Below, in pieces: positions 54,314 through 63,857 of a stretch of 64,000 bases of DNA (within the stretch, counting starts at the first letter, position 1; every line of letters begins with the position of its first letter). The translations under genes were made by a program, and so were the position numbers. The notes under the pieces are model-generated. The model saw only the letters and a program-made list of their open reading frames with translations. It did no database searches and was not told the origin of the DNA. Source of the stretch: Clostridia bacterium (GTDB taxonomy: Bacteria; Bacillota; Clostridia; Lachnospirales; Lachnospiraceae); contig QKJQ01000027.1 in NCBI GenBank assembly GCA_003249225.1, positions 453,395 through 517,394 of the forward strand. Direction: 5' to 3'.

Positions 54314-57022
54314 TTATTGCAGAACCCATTGATATAACCCAGATCCTACCTCACAGATCGGTTCTTGCTTTGTAAGATTCCCAGAATCGTTGTCACCTAA
54401 GACTGGTCTATAAACAACTGCCTGAACGCCTACTGGTATTTCGGCCTTCAACAGTATCATTTTTCCAGTGATCTTGCATTCTACTGATATTTTCCCATAA
54501 GAACAAACCAGGGCTCCGCAAAGCATGGTCATATTCTGTGGTATATAAGACTGAATGCTGATCTTTTGAAATCCCGCCTTTTCTGACCTGATTCCCAGCA
54601 AATAAAAAATCATCCACTCCTTTGCATGTCCCATCATAGCATGGTTTCTGCTTCGTTCCATTCCATGCCATAACTCATCACAGTTCCAATACTCAGGTAA
54701 TGCAGTCAGCCCTTTTTCTGCGAAATACCTGTAGCTCGGGCTGGTTGTGTTCATGATCATTTTATAGGCAACATCACTCCTCGTATGCTCTCCTAATACA
54801 CATAATACCTGTTTAAGTCCAACTTCTCCAGAGGTTAAATGATAATTCTTTTCTTTTATTGCATTGATAAGTTTTTCGAGAATCAGCGATTCCTCTTCTT
54901 TGTAGTACATGCCGCTGAAAAGAACACAGCCATAGCTTGCCTGACTGCCGCTCCCATAGGTCTGCGATTCTTTCGTATAACAGCTGTTGTTGTCATGAAA
55001 GGCCTGAAATGTTACGACCGAGCTTCTTGTATAACGTTCACTGTCTTCATGCAGCCCTAAGATATCAGCGATTGCTGCCATACACCGCAGCAATCTGTAA
55101 TAAGCACAGGTTGCAACAAGAACAGTCGGAGTCGTCTCACCATATTCGCCCCATTCCCCCATATGTGCATAATTATCAAGAATCCCGTCGGTCAGGTGGG
55201 CCTGCAGATAGGCGACATAATTCTTCATGACCGGATAGCCTGCTTCCAATATATCCTTTTCACCATAGTATTGATAATACTCCCATGGAGTAAAAACACA
55301 GGCTCCATTCCAGTTCGGATCTCTATAGAGCCCCCCGATACGTTGATATTCTGGCACGATACCAGGAATGAAACCAGCTTCCTCACTGTCTTCACTCTTT
55401 TCATCGATCTGCGAATCGGCTATGTCCTTGATGATCTTTCGCATCCAGGACCGTATGTCATAGGTAGAGGCTAACGAGCGGAACATAAGATGACTGGTTT
55501 CTATCCAGCCAAGTTTTTCTATATGAGGACAATCGGTAAATGCACTCATCATGTTACTTTCCATAGATATCTCTATCATATCGCCGATCTGATTCATCAA
55601 GGGATCGGAGGACGTAAAACTTCCGTTTTTATCATTCTTGGTTCTTACGATACAAAACTGAATGTTCTCCTTCTCCAGAGTACCTGGGTATCCCTCGATC
55701 TCCAGATACTGAAAGCCATGATAACAAAAGTTCGGATGCCATACCTCTCTTCCTTTTCCTTTCATTCGATAGGAATCCATGATCTGGCAATGATATCTTT
55801 CGTTCCAGCTTTGCGTACAGGAAGCTTGTGATATCCCTTCGCCATTTTCTTTTATCATTTCGGCCGGATACATTTTAATCAGCCTTCCACGCATATCAAT
55901 ATCAGCCTCTATAGAAAGCTCCGGAAATCCTGCCGCATTCAGTCCCATATCTACCAGCCAGTTTCCATTTGAAAGCCGCTTTATATCTTTTGGAAAATAT
56001 CGGTCTGTGATTACTATGGGCATGTATTCTCTTGCCTTTTGAATTCCACCGGGTGGCTCCATTACAACAGTATGCATCCAGTTGTTCCTTGAACACTGCG
56101 GCAGGCACCAGTCTTCAATTTCTTTGGTCGCATCGTAATCTTCTCCGCCATACCAGTTTTGAAATACGACCGGCCCATCGGTCCATTTCCAGGTTTCGTC
56201 CGTCATTGCCACGATTTTCTGGGTATCATCTGCAAAGGACAGAACAATCTGCGCCAAAAACTTTTTTTCTCCGTAGATTCCTTTTTTTACATAGGCCGCA
56301 TCATTCTTCTGGTATCTGTGCTCCGGTCTTTCCTTTCCATCTGCATCTGTCATTACCGGATTTATAAGAAAGTTTGTATATTGACCGTTTCCCAGCATTA
56401 CACCAAGCGTATTCTTTGTTGGCCAAAGCAAATCATTCAGATCATAAGTCACATAGTATGCCGTACTGGATGCATCACTTTCGCCCGGATCAAAGTAAGT
56501 ATCTGCGATTCTCTTCCCATTCAGATACGCCGTATAAATACCCAGTCCGCTGATATAAAGTCTGGCAGACAAAAGATTTATTAATTCGCCAGCCTGAAAG
56601 TCACAGGCAAACATTGGTGCGGCCGCCTTATTTCCTTGGTATTCATCACCCTGTCCAATCCATTTTCCTTTCCAGTCATTCTCGTTAAGTAAGCCCATTT
56701 CCCAGAAAGACACTTCACTCCACAAGGATGCTGCGTCGTTTTTATCCCACGACATCACTTTCCAGTATGCTTTTTGTCCTGAGCAAAGCTTTTTCCCTTC
56801 GTATACAATACCGAACGTTTCGCTTTTTTTTACTTTTCCCGAATCCCATAAATCGGCTTTTCCAATCTCTAGATTCATTGGACTTGTGGCCGCCAGAAGT
56901 TGGTAAGCCGTCTGGAGCTGATCCTTCTCCTCATCCTCTAAGATATAACCAAATCTTGGATTTTGGGTTCCAATGCCCAATGGTTCTGCCAAATCCTGTA
57001 CCGTAAGCTGACATATTCTCAT
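54314..57022 (-). CDS. Glycoside hydrolase family 78 alpha-L-rhamnosidase
   Basis: 902 residues, no signal peptide. N-terminal beta domains (1-330) including FWEMGLLNENDWKGKWIG, then an (alpha/alpha)6 barrel with the family motif DCPHIEKLGWIET (near 498-510), where the Glu after the Pro-His-Ile is the likely general acid; C-terminal beta domain with VSCSYGKISVECKITG-like strands. Removes L-rhamnose from glycosides imported by the adjacent ABC permeases. Ends the operon starting at the binding lipoprotein; it starts 9 bases after the second permease. Confidence 0.92.
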   Translation of the reverse strand: MRICQLTVQDLAEPLGIGTQNPRFGYILEDEEKDQLQTAYQLLAATSPMNLEIGKADLWDSGKVKKSETFGIVYEGKKLCSGQKAYWKVMSWDKNDAASLWSEVSFWEMGLLNENDWKGKWIGQGDEYQGNKAAAPMFACDFQAGELINLLSARLYISGLGIYTAYLNGKRIADTYFDPGESDASSTAYYVTYDLNDLLWPTKNTLGVMLGNGQYTNFLINPVMTDADGKERPEHRYQKNDAAYVKKGIYGEKKFLAQIVLSFADDTQKIVAMTDETWKWTDGPVVFQNWYGGEDYDATKEIEDWCLPQCSRNNWMHTVVMEPPGGIQKAREYMPIVITDRYFPKDIKRLSNGNWLVDMGLNAAGFPELSIEADIDMRGRLIKMYPAEMIKENGEGISQASCTQSWNERYHCQIMDSYRMKGKGREVWHPNFCYHGFQYLEIEGYPGTLEKENIQFCIVRTKNDKNGSFTSSDPLMNQIGDMIEISMESNMMSAFTDCPHIEKLGWIETSHLMFRSLASTYDIRSWMRKIIKDIADSQIDEKSEDSEEAGFIPGIVPEYQRIGGLYRDPNWNGACVFTPWEYYQYYGEKDILEAGYPVMKNYVAYLQAHLTDGILDNYAHMGEWGEYGETTPTVLVATCAYYRLLRCMAAIADILGLHEDSERYTRSSVVTFQAFHDNNSCYTKESQTYGSGSQASYGCVLFSGMYYKEEESLILEKLINAIKEKNYHLTSGEVGLKQVLCVLGEHTRSDVAYKMIMNTTSPSYRYFAEKGLTALPEYWNCDELWHGMERSRNHAMMGHAKEWMIFYLLGIRSEKAGFQKISIQSYIPQNMTMLCGALVCSYGKISVECKITGKMILLKAEIPVGVQAVVYRPVLGDNDSGNLTKQEPICEVGSGLYQWVLQ

Positions 57023-57031
57023 GTAACCACC

Positions 57032-57913
57032 CTAACCCTTGACCGATCCAAGAGTCATTCCTTTAACAAAGTATTTTTGCACAAATGGATATATTATTAT
57101 TATCGGAATAATTCCAATAAATATTTGGGCACATCGTACGGTTCTGTCAGAAACCATTGCCATGGTCTTCCAGTCATCAAGACTAAGGAGTGACATATCT
57201 CTTCTTACTACTACGGTTTGCAGATAGGACGCAAGAGGATAACTGTCCGGGAAATTGGAGAATATAAGTCCGTCGAACCAACTGTTCCAGTGTGCGATCA
57301 GACTGAATAAAGTCAGTGTCGCTATGGACGGTTTTGCACAGGGAACATAAATCTTAAAGCAGGTCTTCCATTGATTTGCCCCATCAATCAGTGCCGCTTC
57401 TTCCAGTTCGTGCGGAATACCGCGAAAGAAATTAAGCATCAGGATAACATTGTAAACAGGGACTGCAATGGGTAACACCAAAGCCCAGATGGTATCCATC
57501 ATATTCAGGTTCTGGATCAATAAATACCCTGGAATCAGACCTCCGGAAAAAAGCATGGTAAAAAAGAAAATCCATACATATACCGTTCGCATACGAAAGG
57601 CTGCTGCTTCTTTTGACAATGGATAGGCAAGCATGATTGTGAGGATCATATTCAGTGGCACCCCAATCGCGAGTCGTTCGAAAGAGCGAAGCAGGGACAG
57701 CCAGAATGCACTTTTTGCAAGTACATACTGGTATGCATAGGTGTTAAAACCCACCGGAAATAACAATACTTTACCTGCTGCCACCGAAGTACTGTCAGAA
57801 AATGACATGGCTAATATATTTAACAACGGGAACAAGCATAAAAACGACAGCAGAAATAATATACTGAAGTTGATAACATCAAAAGCAAGTTTCCCCTTTG
57901 ATTTTTTTCTCAT
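57032..57913 (-). CDS. Carbohydrate ABC transporter permease (CUT1, LplC/YtcP-like)
   Basis: 293 residues, six membrane helices, with the EAA loop ELEEAALIDGANQWKTCFKIYVP and the closing TLGSVKG. GGAGG 7 bases before the ATG. Second permease of the rhamnoside locus, 10 bases behind the first. No ATPase gene is nearby, so a shared MsmX-type ATPase elsewhere is expected. Confidence 0.92.
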   Translation of the reverse strand: MRKKSKGKLAFDVINFSILFLLSFLCLFPLLNILAMSFSDSTSVAAGKVLLFPVGFNTYAYQYVLAKSAFWLSLLRSFERLAIGVPLNMILTIMLAYPLSKEAAAFRMRTVYVWIFFFTMLFSGGLIPGYLLIQNLNMMDTIWALVLPIAVPVYNVILMLNFFRGIPHELEEAALIDGANQWKTCFKIYVPCAKPSIATLTLFSLIAHWNSWFDGLIFSNFPDSYPLASYLQTVVVRRDMSLLSLDDWKTMAMVSDRTVRCAQIFIGIIPIIIIYPFVQKYFVKGMTLGSVKG

Positions 57914-57923
57914 TTTACACCTC

Positions 57924-58853
57924 CTAAAAAATCCGATAATCTGCGAACTTATAAGCTAAAAAGTATGACACCGATATAAATAACGTTGAAATGAGTGATT
58001 TGAACAGACCGACAGCGGTAGCCGGTCCATACTGTGCATCAATCAGACCGAGACGGTAAACAAAAGTGTCCAGTATATCCCCGGTTTCATACACTGCGGT
58101 ATTGTACATATTGAATACCTGATCAAAGCCGGCATTCAGTACATTTCCAAGACTAAGCACCATCATCAGCACTATAATCATACGCATTCCGGGCAGTGTT
58201 ATATGCCAGGTCTGCCTCCAACGGTTCGCGCCGTCAATCTGGGCAGCTTCGTACAACCCCTGATCAATGCCAAGTATTGCGGCCAAATACACAATTGCTC
58301 CATACCCAAAATTCTTCCATATCTCTGTAACAATAAGCGTCGGTCTAAAATACCGGTTGTCACCTAAAAAGAAAATCGAATCTCCTCCCAAGTATGTTAG
58401 CAGCTGATTTATTACACCTCCGCTTGGCGAAAGCATATCTAAAAATATCCCCCCCAATACTACCCACGACATAAAATAAGGAAGGTAGACAATGGTCTGG
58501 ACTGTCTTTTTAAAGAATCTGCTTTTCAGTTCATTTAACAACAAGGCAAAAACAATGGGGATCAAAAGACCCAGAATGATCTTCCAGAAGGCTATGATTA
58601 CTGTATTTCTCAGTGCTCTTGTAAAACCAGGCAGACTTAGCACATAACTGAAGTTGTCAAAACCAATCCATTTTTGATCACCGAACATCCCTTTGCTTGG
58701 GATGAACTTCTGAAATGCAATTATTAATCCTGACATTGGTATATAACTAAAAATAATAACCAATATCAGACCGGGCAGTATCATTAAATGCAGGGGCAGT
58801 TCTCTTTTAAACTTTCCCCACGAATACTTTCTTTCTTTTATTTTTTCCTTCAT
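57924..58853 (-). CDS. Carbohydrate ABC transporter permease (CUT1, LplB-like)
   Basis: 309 residues from the ATG at 58853, preferred because GAGGAG lies 4-5 bases before it; two ATGs upstream lack good sites. Six membrane helices and the EAA motif LYEAAQIDGANRWRQTWHITLPGM, with PLHLMILPG at the start as in the LplB group. Pairs with the LplC-like permease. Lies downstream of the binding lipoprotein, behind an intervening stem-loop. Confidence 0.9.
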   Translation of the reverse strand: MKEKIKERKYSWGKFKRELPLHLMILPGLILVIIFSYIPMSGLIIAFQKFIPSKGMFGDQKWIGFDNFSYVLSLPGFTRALRNTVIIAFWKIILGLLIPIVFALLLNELKSRFFKKTVQTIVYLPYFMSWVVLGGIFLDMLSPSGGVINQLLTYLGGDSIFFLGDNRYFRPTLIVTEIWKNFGYGAIVYLAAILGIDQGLYEAAQIDGANRWRQTWHITLPGMRMIIVLMMVLSLGNVLNAGFDQVFNMYNTAVYETGDILDTFVYRLGLIDAQYGPATAVGLFKSLISTLFISVSYFLAYKFADYRIF

Positions 58854-59027
58854 TTTTCTCCTCATTCCTGCACTGTTTTTTATGTGCATATCAAGTTTGA
58901 ACGAGCAAAGACGTACTATGCACTAACTTGCTTGTGAACGAATTGTCTCTTTCACACTTATCTCCTTTGCCGTGCAGACCGTAATTCTGCAAATCGTAAA
59001 AAAATTATAGGGTAAGCTTCATAAAAA

Positions 59028-59061
59028 GGCTGCTGTAAAGCTTTTCAATTTTACAGCAGCC
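59028..59061 (-). terminator. Stem-loop between binding protein and permease genes
   Basis: GGCTGCTGTAAA (59028-59039) and TTTACAGCAGCC (59050-59061) form a 12-bp perfect stem followed on the minus strand by a T-run. It probably terminates part of the transcript so that the binding protein is made in excess over the permeases. Confidence 0.88.
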
Positions 59062-59074
59062 CTTTCATTAAAAA

Positions 59075-60790
59075 TTATTGCTCAGCATACCAAGCATTCA
59101 CTTCCTCTGTCATTTCCTGACCACCCGCACCATACCAGGATGCAACAACTTCATCAAATTCTTCAATACCTGACTGTCCAGAAATAATCTTAAAAAATAC
59201 TTCATCAAGTGCTGTATCAAGTGTTGACTTTCTTGAAGTCATGGTCTCGGTAGCGGCTCCATAGAATTCATTATGAACCAGTGTAACATCGCTGCTGCTC
59301 TTATAATCAATCAAAAGCATTTGCGATCCGCCTTTACCAAAGACTCTGTTCCAGCCCCAAAGAGTAGTATCACCATCCAGTGCTGCCTTGCTGTAAGTAT
59401 ACATACTAAGCTGCTCTCCATACAGATCGCCCGGATCACCGGTTTCAAGCGGTTCTGCGATTGCCTGTGCTGTCTGCTGATTTTTATCAGCTGTGTTCAG
59501 TGTTACAGGGCTTAATCTCCAAACACCTTCCAGGCCATCTCCCGGATTTGCATAGTAGCTGTATTCATTTTTCTCTTTGTCAAACACTTTTTCACAATAA
59601 AGATTCAGCATCTGAACCAGTGCTTCCGGATTCGTACAATTTGCACTGACAGCATACCAGCTGCCGGTCATCATGCTTACACCTGGTGATACAGAATCCC
59701 CTGTATTCTCCATTACGATACTATATGGCATCCAGTCCGCTTCTGGGTTCTGGTCTATATTATCCTGCAGCGGCCATAAAGAAGACGCATGCCATCCATA
59801 CATAACTCCGCATTTATCATTGATCAGTGCTTCTGCTGCTTTTGTTCCATCATTTACATAGAATTCCTTGTCAATATAACCTTTCTGATATAAATCAGCC
59901 AGTCCTGCCAAAGCATTTTTCATCTCCTGCGTTGTGCTGCCATAGACAAGCTTATCATTGCTATCCTTGATCCAGAATCCGGGATATGCTCCATACGCAT
60001 TGCACCATCCGGAGATTCCCATAGAGACATTATCAAGGTCATTGCAAAGTGCTATACCAACTGCACCTTCGCCTACCTTTTCGTTAAAGGCTTTCATGAT
60101 ATTTTCCAAATCTGCTGTCGTAGTCGGTGCTGCCAGATTCAGTTCATCCAGCCAGTCCTGTCTAAGCCATATCATTTGCGCAGTTTCTATATCACAGTCA
60201 ACATACGGTATTCCGTATTGAACGCCTTCAAAGGTACAAGCCTGAATACACTGTTCCCCCGCGGCTGAAATGATTGATTTTAACAGATCACTGGCATATT
60301 CTTCATAATAAGGTGCCATGTCAACCACGAGATCTGCTTCAACCAGATTCTTTAATGTTACTTTGTCAACACAAATAACGTCTGGAATTGTTCCCGCAGC
60401 AACCGCTGCATTGAACTTTTGCGTTCCCTCTTCTGCGCTGGATGCAATCCATAAATACTGTACATCGTATCCTAACTGCTCTTCGTATAATTTAGTCCAT
60501 CGGTTATCATCATACGATTCGTCAAGTTTTGCAAAAATATCAGTCTCTTCTGTTGAACTTTGCACTCTGCTGAATGTAATGGGTATTAATTCACTGCTGC
60601 CAGTGCTTTGTTCATCGTTGGTTTCTGTTGTTGTACTTCCCTCATTTACATCCTCATTGCCTGTTGAATTGCCTGTTGAATTGCCTGTTGAATTGCCTGA
60701 AGCATTTTCCGTATTATTTTTACCACAGCCCGCAAAAGTACATACTGATAAGATAAATATCAGCAAAATAGCCAGTAACTTTCTTTTCAT
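59075..60790 (-). CDS. Sugar-binding lipoprotein of an ABC importer (LplA/YtcQ-like)
   Basis: 571 residues. Lipoprotein signal with lipobox FAGC (Cys at about 22), a low-complexity linker of GNST repeats (about 33-44), and a large type-1 extracellular solute-binding domain (AAVAAGTIPDVICVDK, LRQDWLDELNL, ...GISGWCNAYGAYPG). Size and features fit the LplA subgroup that binds oligosaccharides. GAGGAGG precedes the ATG. Its position ahead of two CUT1 permeases and GH78 suggests rhamnose-containing oligosaccharides. Confidence 0.9.
   Translation of the reverse strand: MKRKLLAILLIFILSVCTFAGCGKNNTENASGNSTGNSTGNSTGNEDVNEGSTTTETNDEQSTGSSELIPITFSRVQSSTEETDIFAKLDESYDDNRWTKLYEEQLGYDVQYLWIASSAEEGTQKFNAAVAAGTIPDVICVDKVTLKNLVEADLVVDMAPYYEEYASDLLKSIISAAGEQCIQACTFEGVQYGIPYVDCDIETAQMIWLRQDWLDELNLAAPTTTADLENIMKAFNEKVGEGAVGIALCNDLDNVSMGISGWCNAYGAYPGFWIKDSNDKLVYGSTTQEMKNALAGLADLYQKGYIDKEFYVNDGTKAAEALINDKCGVMYGWHASSLWPLQDNIDQNPEADWMPYSIVMENTGDSVSPGVSMMTGSWYAVSANCTNPEALVQMLNLYCEKVFDKEKNEYSYYANPGDGLEGVWRLSPVTLNTADKNQQTAQAIAEPLETGDPGDLYGEQLSMYTYSKAALDGDTTLWGWNRVFGKGGSQMLLIDYKSSSDVTLVHNEFYGAATETMTSRKSTLDTALDEVFFKIISGQSGIEEFDEVVASWYGAGGQEMTEEVNAWYAEQ
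60660..60699. repeat. 12-bp in-frame tandem repeat in the lipoprotein linker
   Basis: CTGTTGAATTGC three times exactly (60661-60696) plus partial flanking units; it encodes the GNST linker just after the lipidated cysteine. Copy change alters only tether length. Confidence 0.9.
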
Positions 60791-60842
60791 TCCATTTCCT
60801 CCTCTTGAAATTTAGATGATTAATCTGTACTAATGTCCGATC

Positions 60843-60854
60843 TGTGAGCTCACA
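60843..60854. promoter_or_regulatory. 12-bp palindrome in the leader of the rhamnoside operon
   Basis: TGTGAGCTCACA is self-complementary and lies 53 bases before the binding-protein start codon. Resembles a LacI-type core; it could bind a repressor not encoded here. Confidence 0.4.
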
Positions 60855-60952
60855 TTTCCTGTAAACCTTATGTAATATTACTCTATTATCATAATATCGA
60901 TTGTATTTATAAACACTATGCATAAAATTCGTTTTATATGACCTCGCAAAGC

Positions 60953-60993
60953 AAAAGACATTACAAATGCAAATCACATTCATAATGTCTTTT
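60953..60993 (-). terminator. Terminator of the AraC pair
   Basis: AAAAGACATTA (60953-60963) and TAATGTCTTTT (60983-60993), an 11-bp perfect stem with T-run on the minus strand, 30 bases after the AraC stop at 61023. Confidence 0.9.
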
Positions 60994-61022
60994 TCTATTG
61001 TATTATTTTTTACATTATCTTG

Positions 61023-62087
61023 TTAGGTCAGGTAAGGTATTATTCCCTTCACTTCACCAATTTCTCTGTACTTTTGTGGTGTTACACCATAACGCTGGCG
61101 AAAGTTCTTATAAAAGTAAGTACTGTCATTAAAGCCAGAAAGCTCCATTATCTTTTCAATGCTTTCTTTCGTATATACAAGATACTCTGCCGCTTTATTC
61201 ATCCGCAGGTCCATTAATATGTAATGAAAGGAATATCCAACCTCTATTTTTAGGTAATGATTCATCCTGTTTTCACTCATATTCCATTTTTCTGCCAGAT
61301 CCTCTAACGTAATTGAGGTAATATTATCACGGATATCCCGCAGTATCTTTGGTATCTGATACGTGGGTTTTTCATCATCGACAAGTGCTTTCACTGTGTT
61401 GCCATGCTCTCGCAAGGCTTCGACCAGGAATATCATCACATAACTTTTTACGATGAGGTTGCTTGTGTGTTCTTCAACATTAATCTCATAATAGAGTCTT
61501 TCAACCATTCGGTCCAATACGCAATTCTTCTTATTATGAAAAATCAAAATCTGCTTTTGATATTTGGAATACATCATTTTCCAAAAGTAGTCGGACAAAA
61601 CAGTCTGCTCCGATAACAGCGAAGAAAATGCATTTGTGAACGTACTCGCCATTAAAAGTACATTCAGCACAATATCCTCATCATGATGTGAAAATACTGC
61701 CTGCTCCGTTCCTGGCGCCACAATACAGAACTGCCCTTCTTTCATTTCATACCGCTTACCATTAAAATAAAAGGTAAGACTGCCCTTTCGTACATATACG
61801 ATCTTTATGAACTCCAGCTGATGTAAAAATGGCGGGCAGTATCTGGCGTTTTTAAAGCAATTGACTTCAATTCCATCTTCGGGAAAAAATTCCTGTTCTG
61901 TTAGATAACGTCCCACAATTGAATATGGCTTTAGAGGAATATCCATAGGAAAGCGATTACGCAGATCATCCCATTCCCTGATTGGTATTTCATAGGCATC
62001 AGGCTTTTGCTCATACAATTCCTTATATAATTTCTCTTCATAATTCAATTGTAGTAACATGGATATTACATCACTGTCCCCAACCAT
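61023..62087 (-). CDS. AraC-family regulator with cupin sensor domain (paralogue 1)
   Basis: 354 residues. N-terminal cupin-like half (FIKIVYVRKGSLTFYFNGKRYEMKEGQFCIVAPGTEQAVF) and C-terminal double HTH ending in SGFNDSTYFYKNFRQRYGVTPQKYRE. AAGGAG precedes the ATG. Paralogous to the gene directly upstream, sharing the ARYCPxFxH motif and the AP(G)xxxQAVF(S) segment. Lies immediately before the sugar-binding lipoprotein gene, which it may activate. Confidence 0.9.
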   Translation of the reverse strand: MVGDSDVISMLLQLNYEEKLYKELYEQKPDAYEIPIREWDDLRNRFPMDIPLKPYSIVGRYLTEQEFFPEDGIEVNCFKNARYCPPFLHQLEFIKIVYVRKGSLTFYFNGKRYEMKEGQFCIVAPGTEQAVFSHHDEDIVLNVLLMASTFTNAFSSLLSEQTVLSDYFWKMMYSKYQKQILIFHNKKNCVLDRMVERLYYEINVEEHTSNLIVKSYVMIFLVEALREHGNTVKALVDDEKPTYQIPKILRDIRDNITSITLEDLAEKWNMSENRMNHYLKIEVGYSFHYILMDLRMNKAAEYLVYTKESIEKIMELSGFNDSTYFYKNFRQRYGVTPQKYREIGEVKGIIPYLT

Positions 62088-62134
62088 ATGCTCTCCTTAT
62101 CATGGCTTTTTCATGTTTATTGATACTGCACCAA

Positions 62135-63205
62135 TTACATAAGTCCAAAGCGATTTCTGTACTGTGCCGGTGCCATTGCATACTTTTCCTTGAAGTTCCT
62201 GTAAAAGCTGCTATTATCAACATACCCTATTGTTTCAAGGATTTTATCTATGCTGAATTTTGTGTTTCGAAGCATCTGAGCAGCTTTCTTGGTCCTGATT
62301 TCCTTAAGCAGATAACTGAATGTATGACCGGTCTCCTTCTTTATATATCGGCTCAGGTATCCTTCGCTCAACCCAAATTCCTCCGCCAATGCTGGAAGCG
62401 TTATTGTATCCATATGCATACGCATTATCGTAAGTATCTTGGGAATATGATAACTTTTCTCCATTCTTGTTATGCCAAATAATGCAATCTCGTCTGCATG
62501 CTCACGAAGTGCTATCCCAAAAAATATCATTAAAAGGCTTTTACAGATTAAATTGCTCTTCTTCCCTTGCCTGTTCAGCTCATCATAGATTTCTTTTACC
62601 GTTTCATGCAATGTGGCATTCTTGCCGCCTTCATATAATAAAGAAAAGTTCTCTGTATTATTATAGATCATCCTCCATAAATACTCCGTTACAATGCCTT
62701 GTTCCATGAGTAAACTGGCAAAAGCTTCCGTAAAGGAACTCTTTCTCATAAGAAGATTGATAATGATATCATCATCGCTGTCAGAAAACACTGCCTGTCT
62801 CACATTCGGTCCAACGATACAGAATGCGCCTTCTTTGATTTGTATTTTTCGGTCATTTATATAGAACCAACAGGAACCGCTGTATACATAAAGTATCTTG
62901 AAAAAACTCAGCTTATGCCAAAAAGCAGGACAATACCTTGCGTTGCTAATAACAGCGACATCTTCTTCTGCATCAGGAAAGAAAAATTTATCTTCCAAAA
63001 AGCAGGTCTCCAGGAATGTTGGAGGCTGCAAAGGCAAGGAAACGCTGTCCTCATCTCTTTCTTTGCATGCAGTTCTGAACGAATCCCAGTTTTCAATTGG
63101 GGTCATATACAGAGTCCGGTACTTTGCATACCACGTTTTATAGATTTGTTCCGCTTCGTTCAATTTCTTCAGCTCGTCCACTATGCCACCATCCTGCCCC
63201 TGCAC
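62135..63205 (-). CDS. AraC-family regulator with cupin sensor domain (paralogue 2)
   Basis: 356 residues counted from GTG at 63205. The start is uncertain: no ribosome site precedes 63205, and a GTG at 63181 has AGGATGGTGG nearby. Cupin-type sensor (FFKILYVYSGSCWFYINDRKIQIKEGAFCIVGP) and a double HTH ending with GYVDNSSFYRNFKEKYAMAPAQYRNRF. The tandem arrangement with paralogue 1 (47-base gap) and shared domain order point to duplication; the two may sense related sugars, or act as partners. Confidence 0.85.
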   Translation of the reverse strand: MQGQDGGIVDELKKLNEAEQIYKTWYAKYRTLYMTPIENWDSFRTACKERDEDSVSLPLQPPTFLETCFLEDKFFFPDAEEDVAVISNARYCPAFWHKLSFFKILYVYSGSCWFYINDRKIQIKEGAFCIVGPNVRQAVFSDSDDDIIINLLMRKSSFTEAFASLLMEQGIVTEYLWRMIYNNTENFSLLYEGGKNATLHETVKEIYDELNRQGKKSNLICKSLLMIFFGIALREHADEIALFGITRMEKSYHIPKILTIMRMHMDTITLPALAEEFGLSEGYLSRYIKKETGHTFSYLLKEIRTKKAAQMLRNTKFSIDKILETIGYVDNSSFYRNFKEKYAMAPAQYRNRFGLM

Positions 63206-63297
63206 TTTTCAGTTCTTATGCAGGTTTCTCTATGCTATTACTACTTCATTCTACTAATAAAATTTTTAATTATCAAGATTATATAATTTATCACAAA

Positions 63298-63795
63298 ATG
63301 TTAAAGGCTATTTATTATGTACTCGACATACACAATCTTCCAATACATCAACCTTTTCTGAGCAAAGATACTGAATATAATAAAAATGCCTTTTATTCTA
63401 TTCCTGATTTTCTAATCTGGGTTCAAGAGGTCACAGAAAAAACCATTTCACTAATAACGAATCGCGAACCAACTTCAGCTATTATAGATAAGCTCACAAT
63501 GTACATACGTAATAATCTAAATAATGATCTCACACGATTGGAATTAACAAAAATAGTTCATCTTCATCCGGATTACTTATCTTCTCTTTTTCGCCAAAAA
63601 ACCGGATTGTCATTGTTGGAGTTTATCACTAAAGAGCGAATGAACGCTTCAAAAAAATTACTTGTAACATCCGATCTGCCAATCAGTGAGATTGCAATTC
63701 GCACCGGTTTTCAAACGGTATCCTACTTCTCAAAACAATTTAAGCGCTACGAAAACATTACACCAAATCAATATAGGAAAAAAAATAGTAAGTAA
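63298..63795 (+). pseudogene. AraC/YesN-type regulator fragment
   Basis: About 165 residues from an ATG at 63298 that has no ribosome site. The C-terminal half is a good AraC double HTH (LTRLELTKIVHLHPDYLSSLFRQKTG ... ISEIAIRTGFQTVSYFSKQFKRYENITPNQYRK). The preceding 60 residues resemble the tail of the helical region of YesN-type response regulators. The receiver domain is missing, and the sequence upstream is the opposite-strand AraC gene, so this is probably the 3' remnant of a larger gene. Confidence 0.6.
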
Positions 63796-63857
63796 CTTCA
63801 ATTTTTAACGGCAGTTCAAAAAATCGACTGGTTCAACTCCTACAAAAACCGCAGGAA

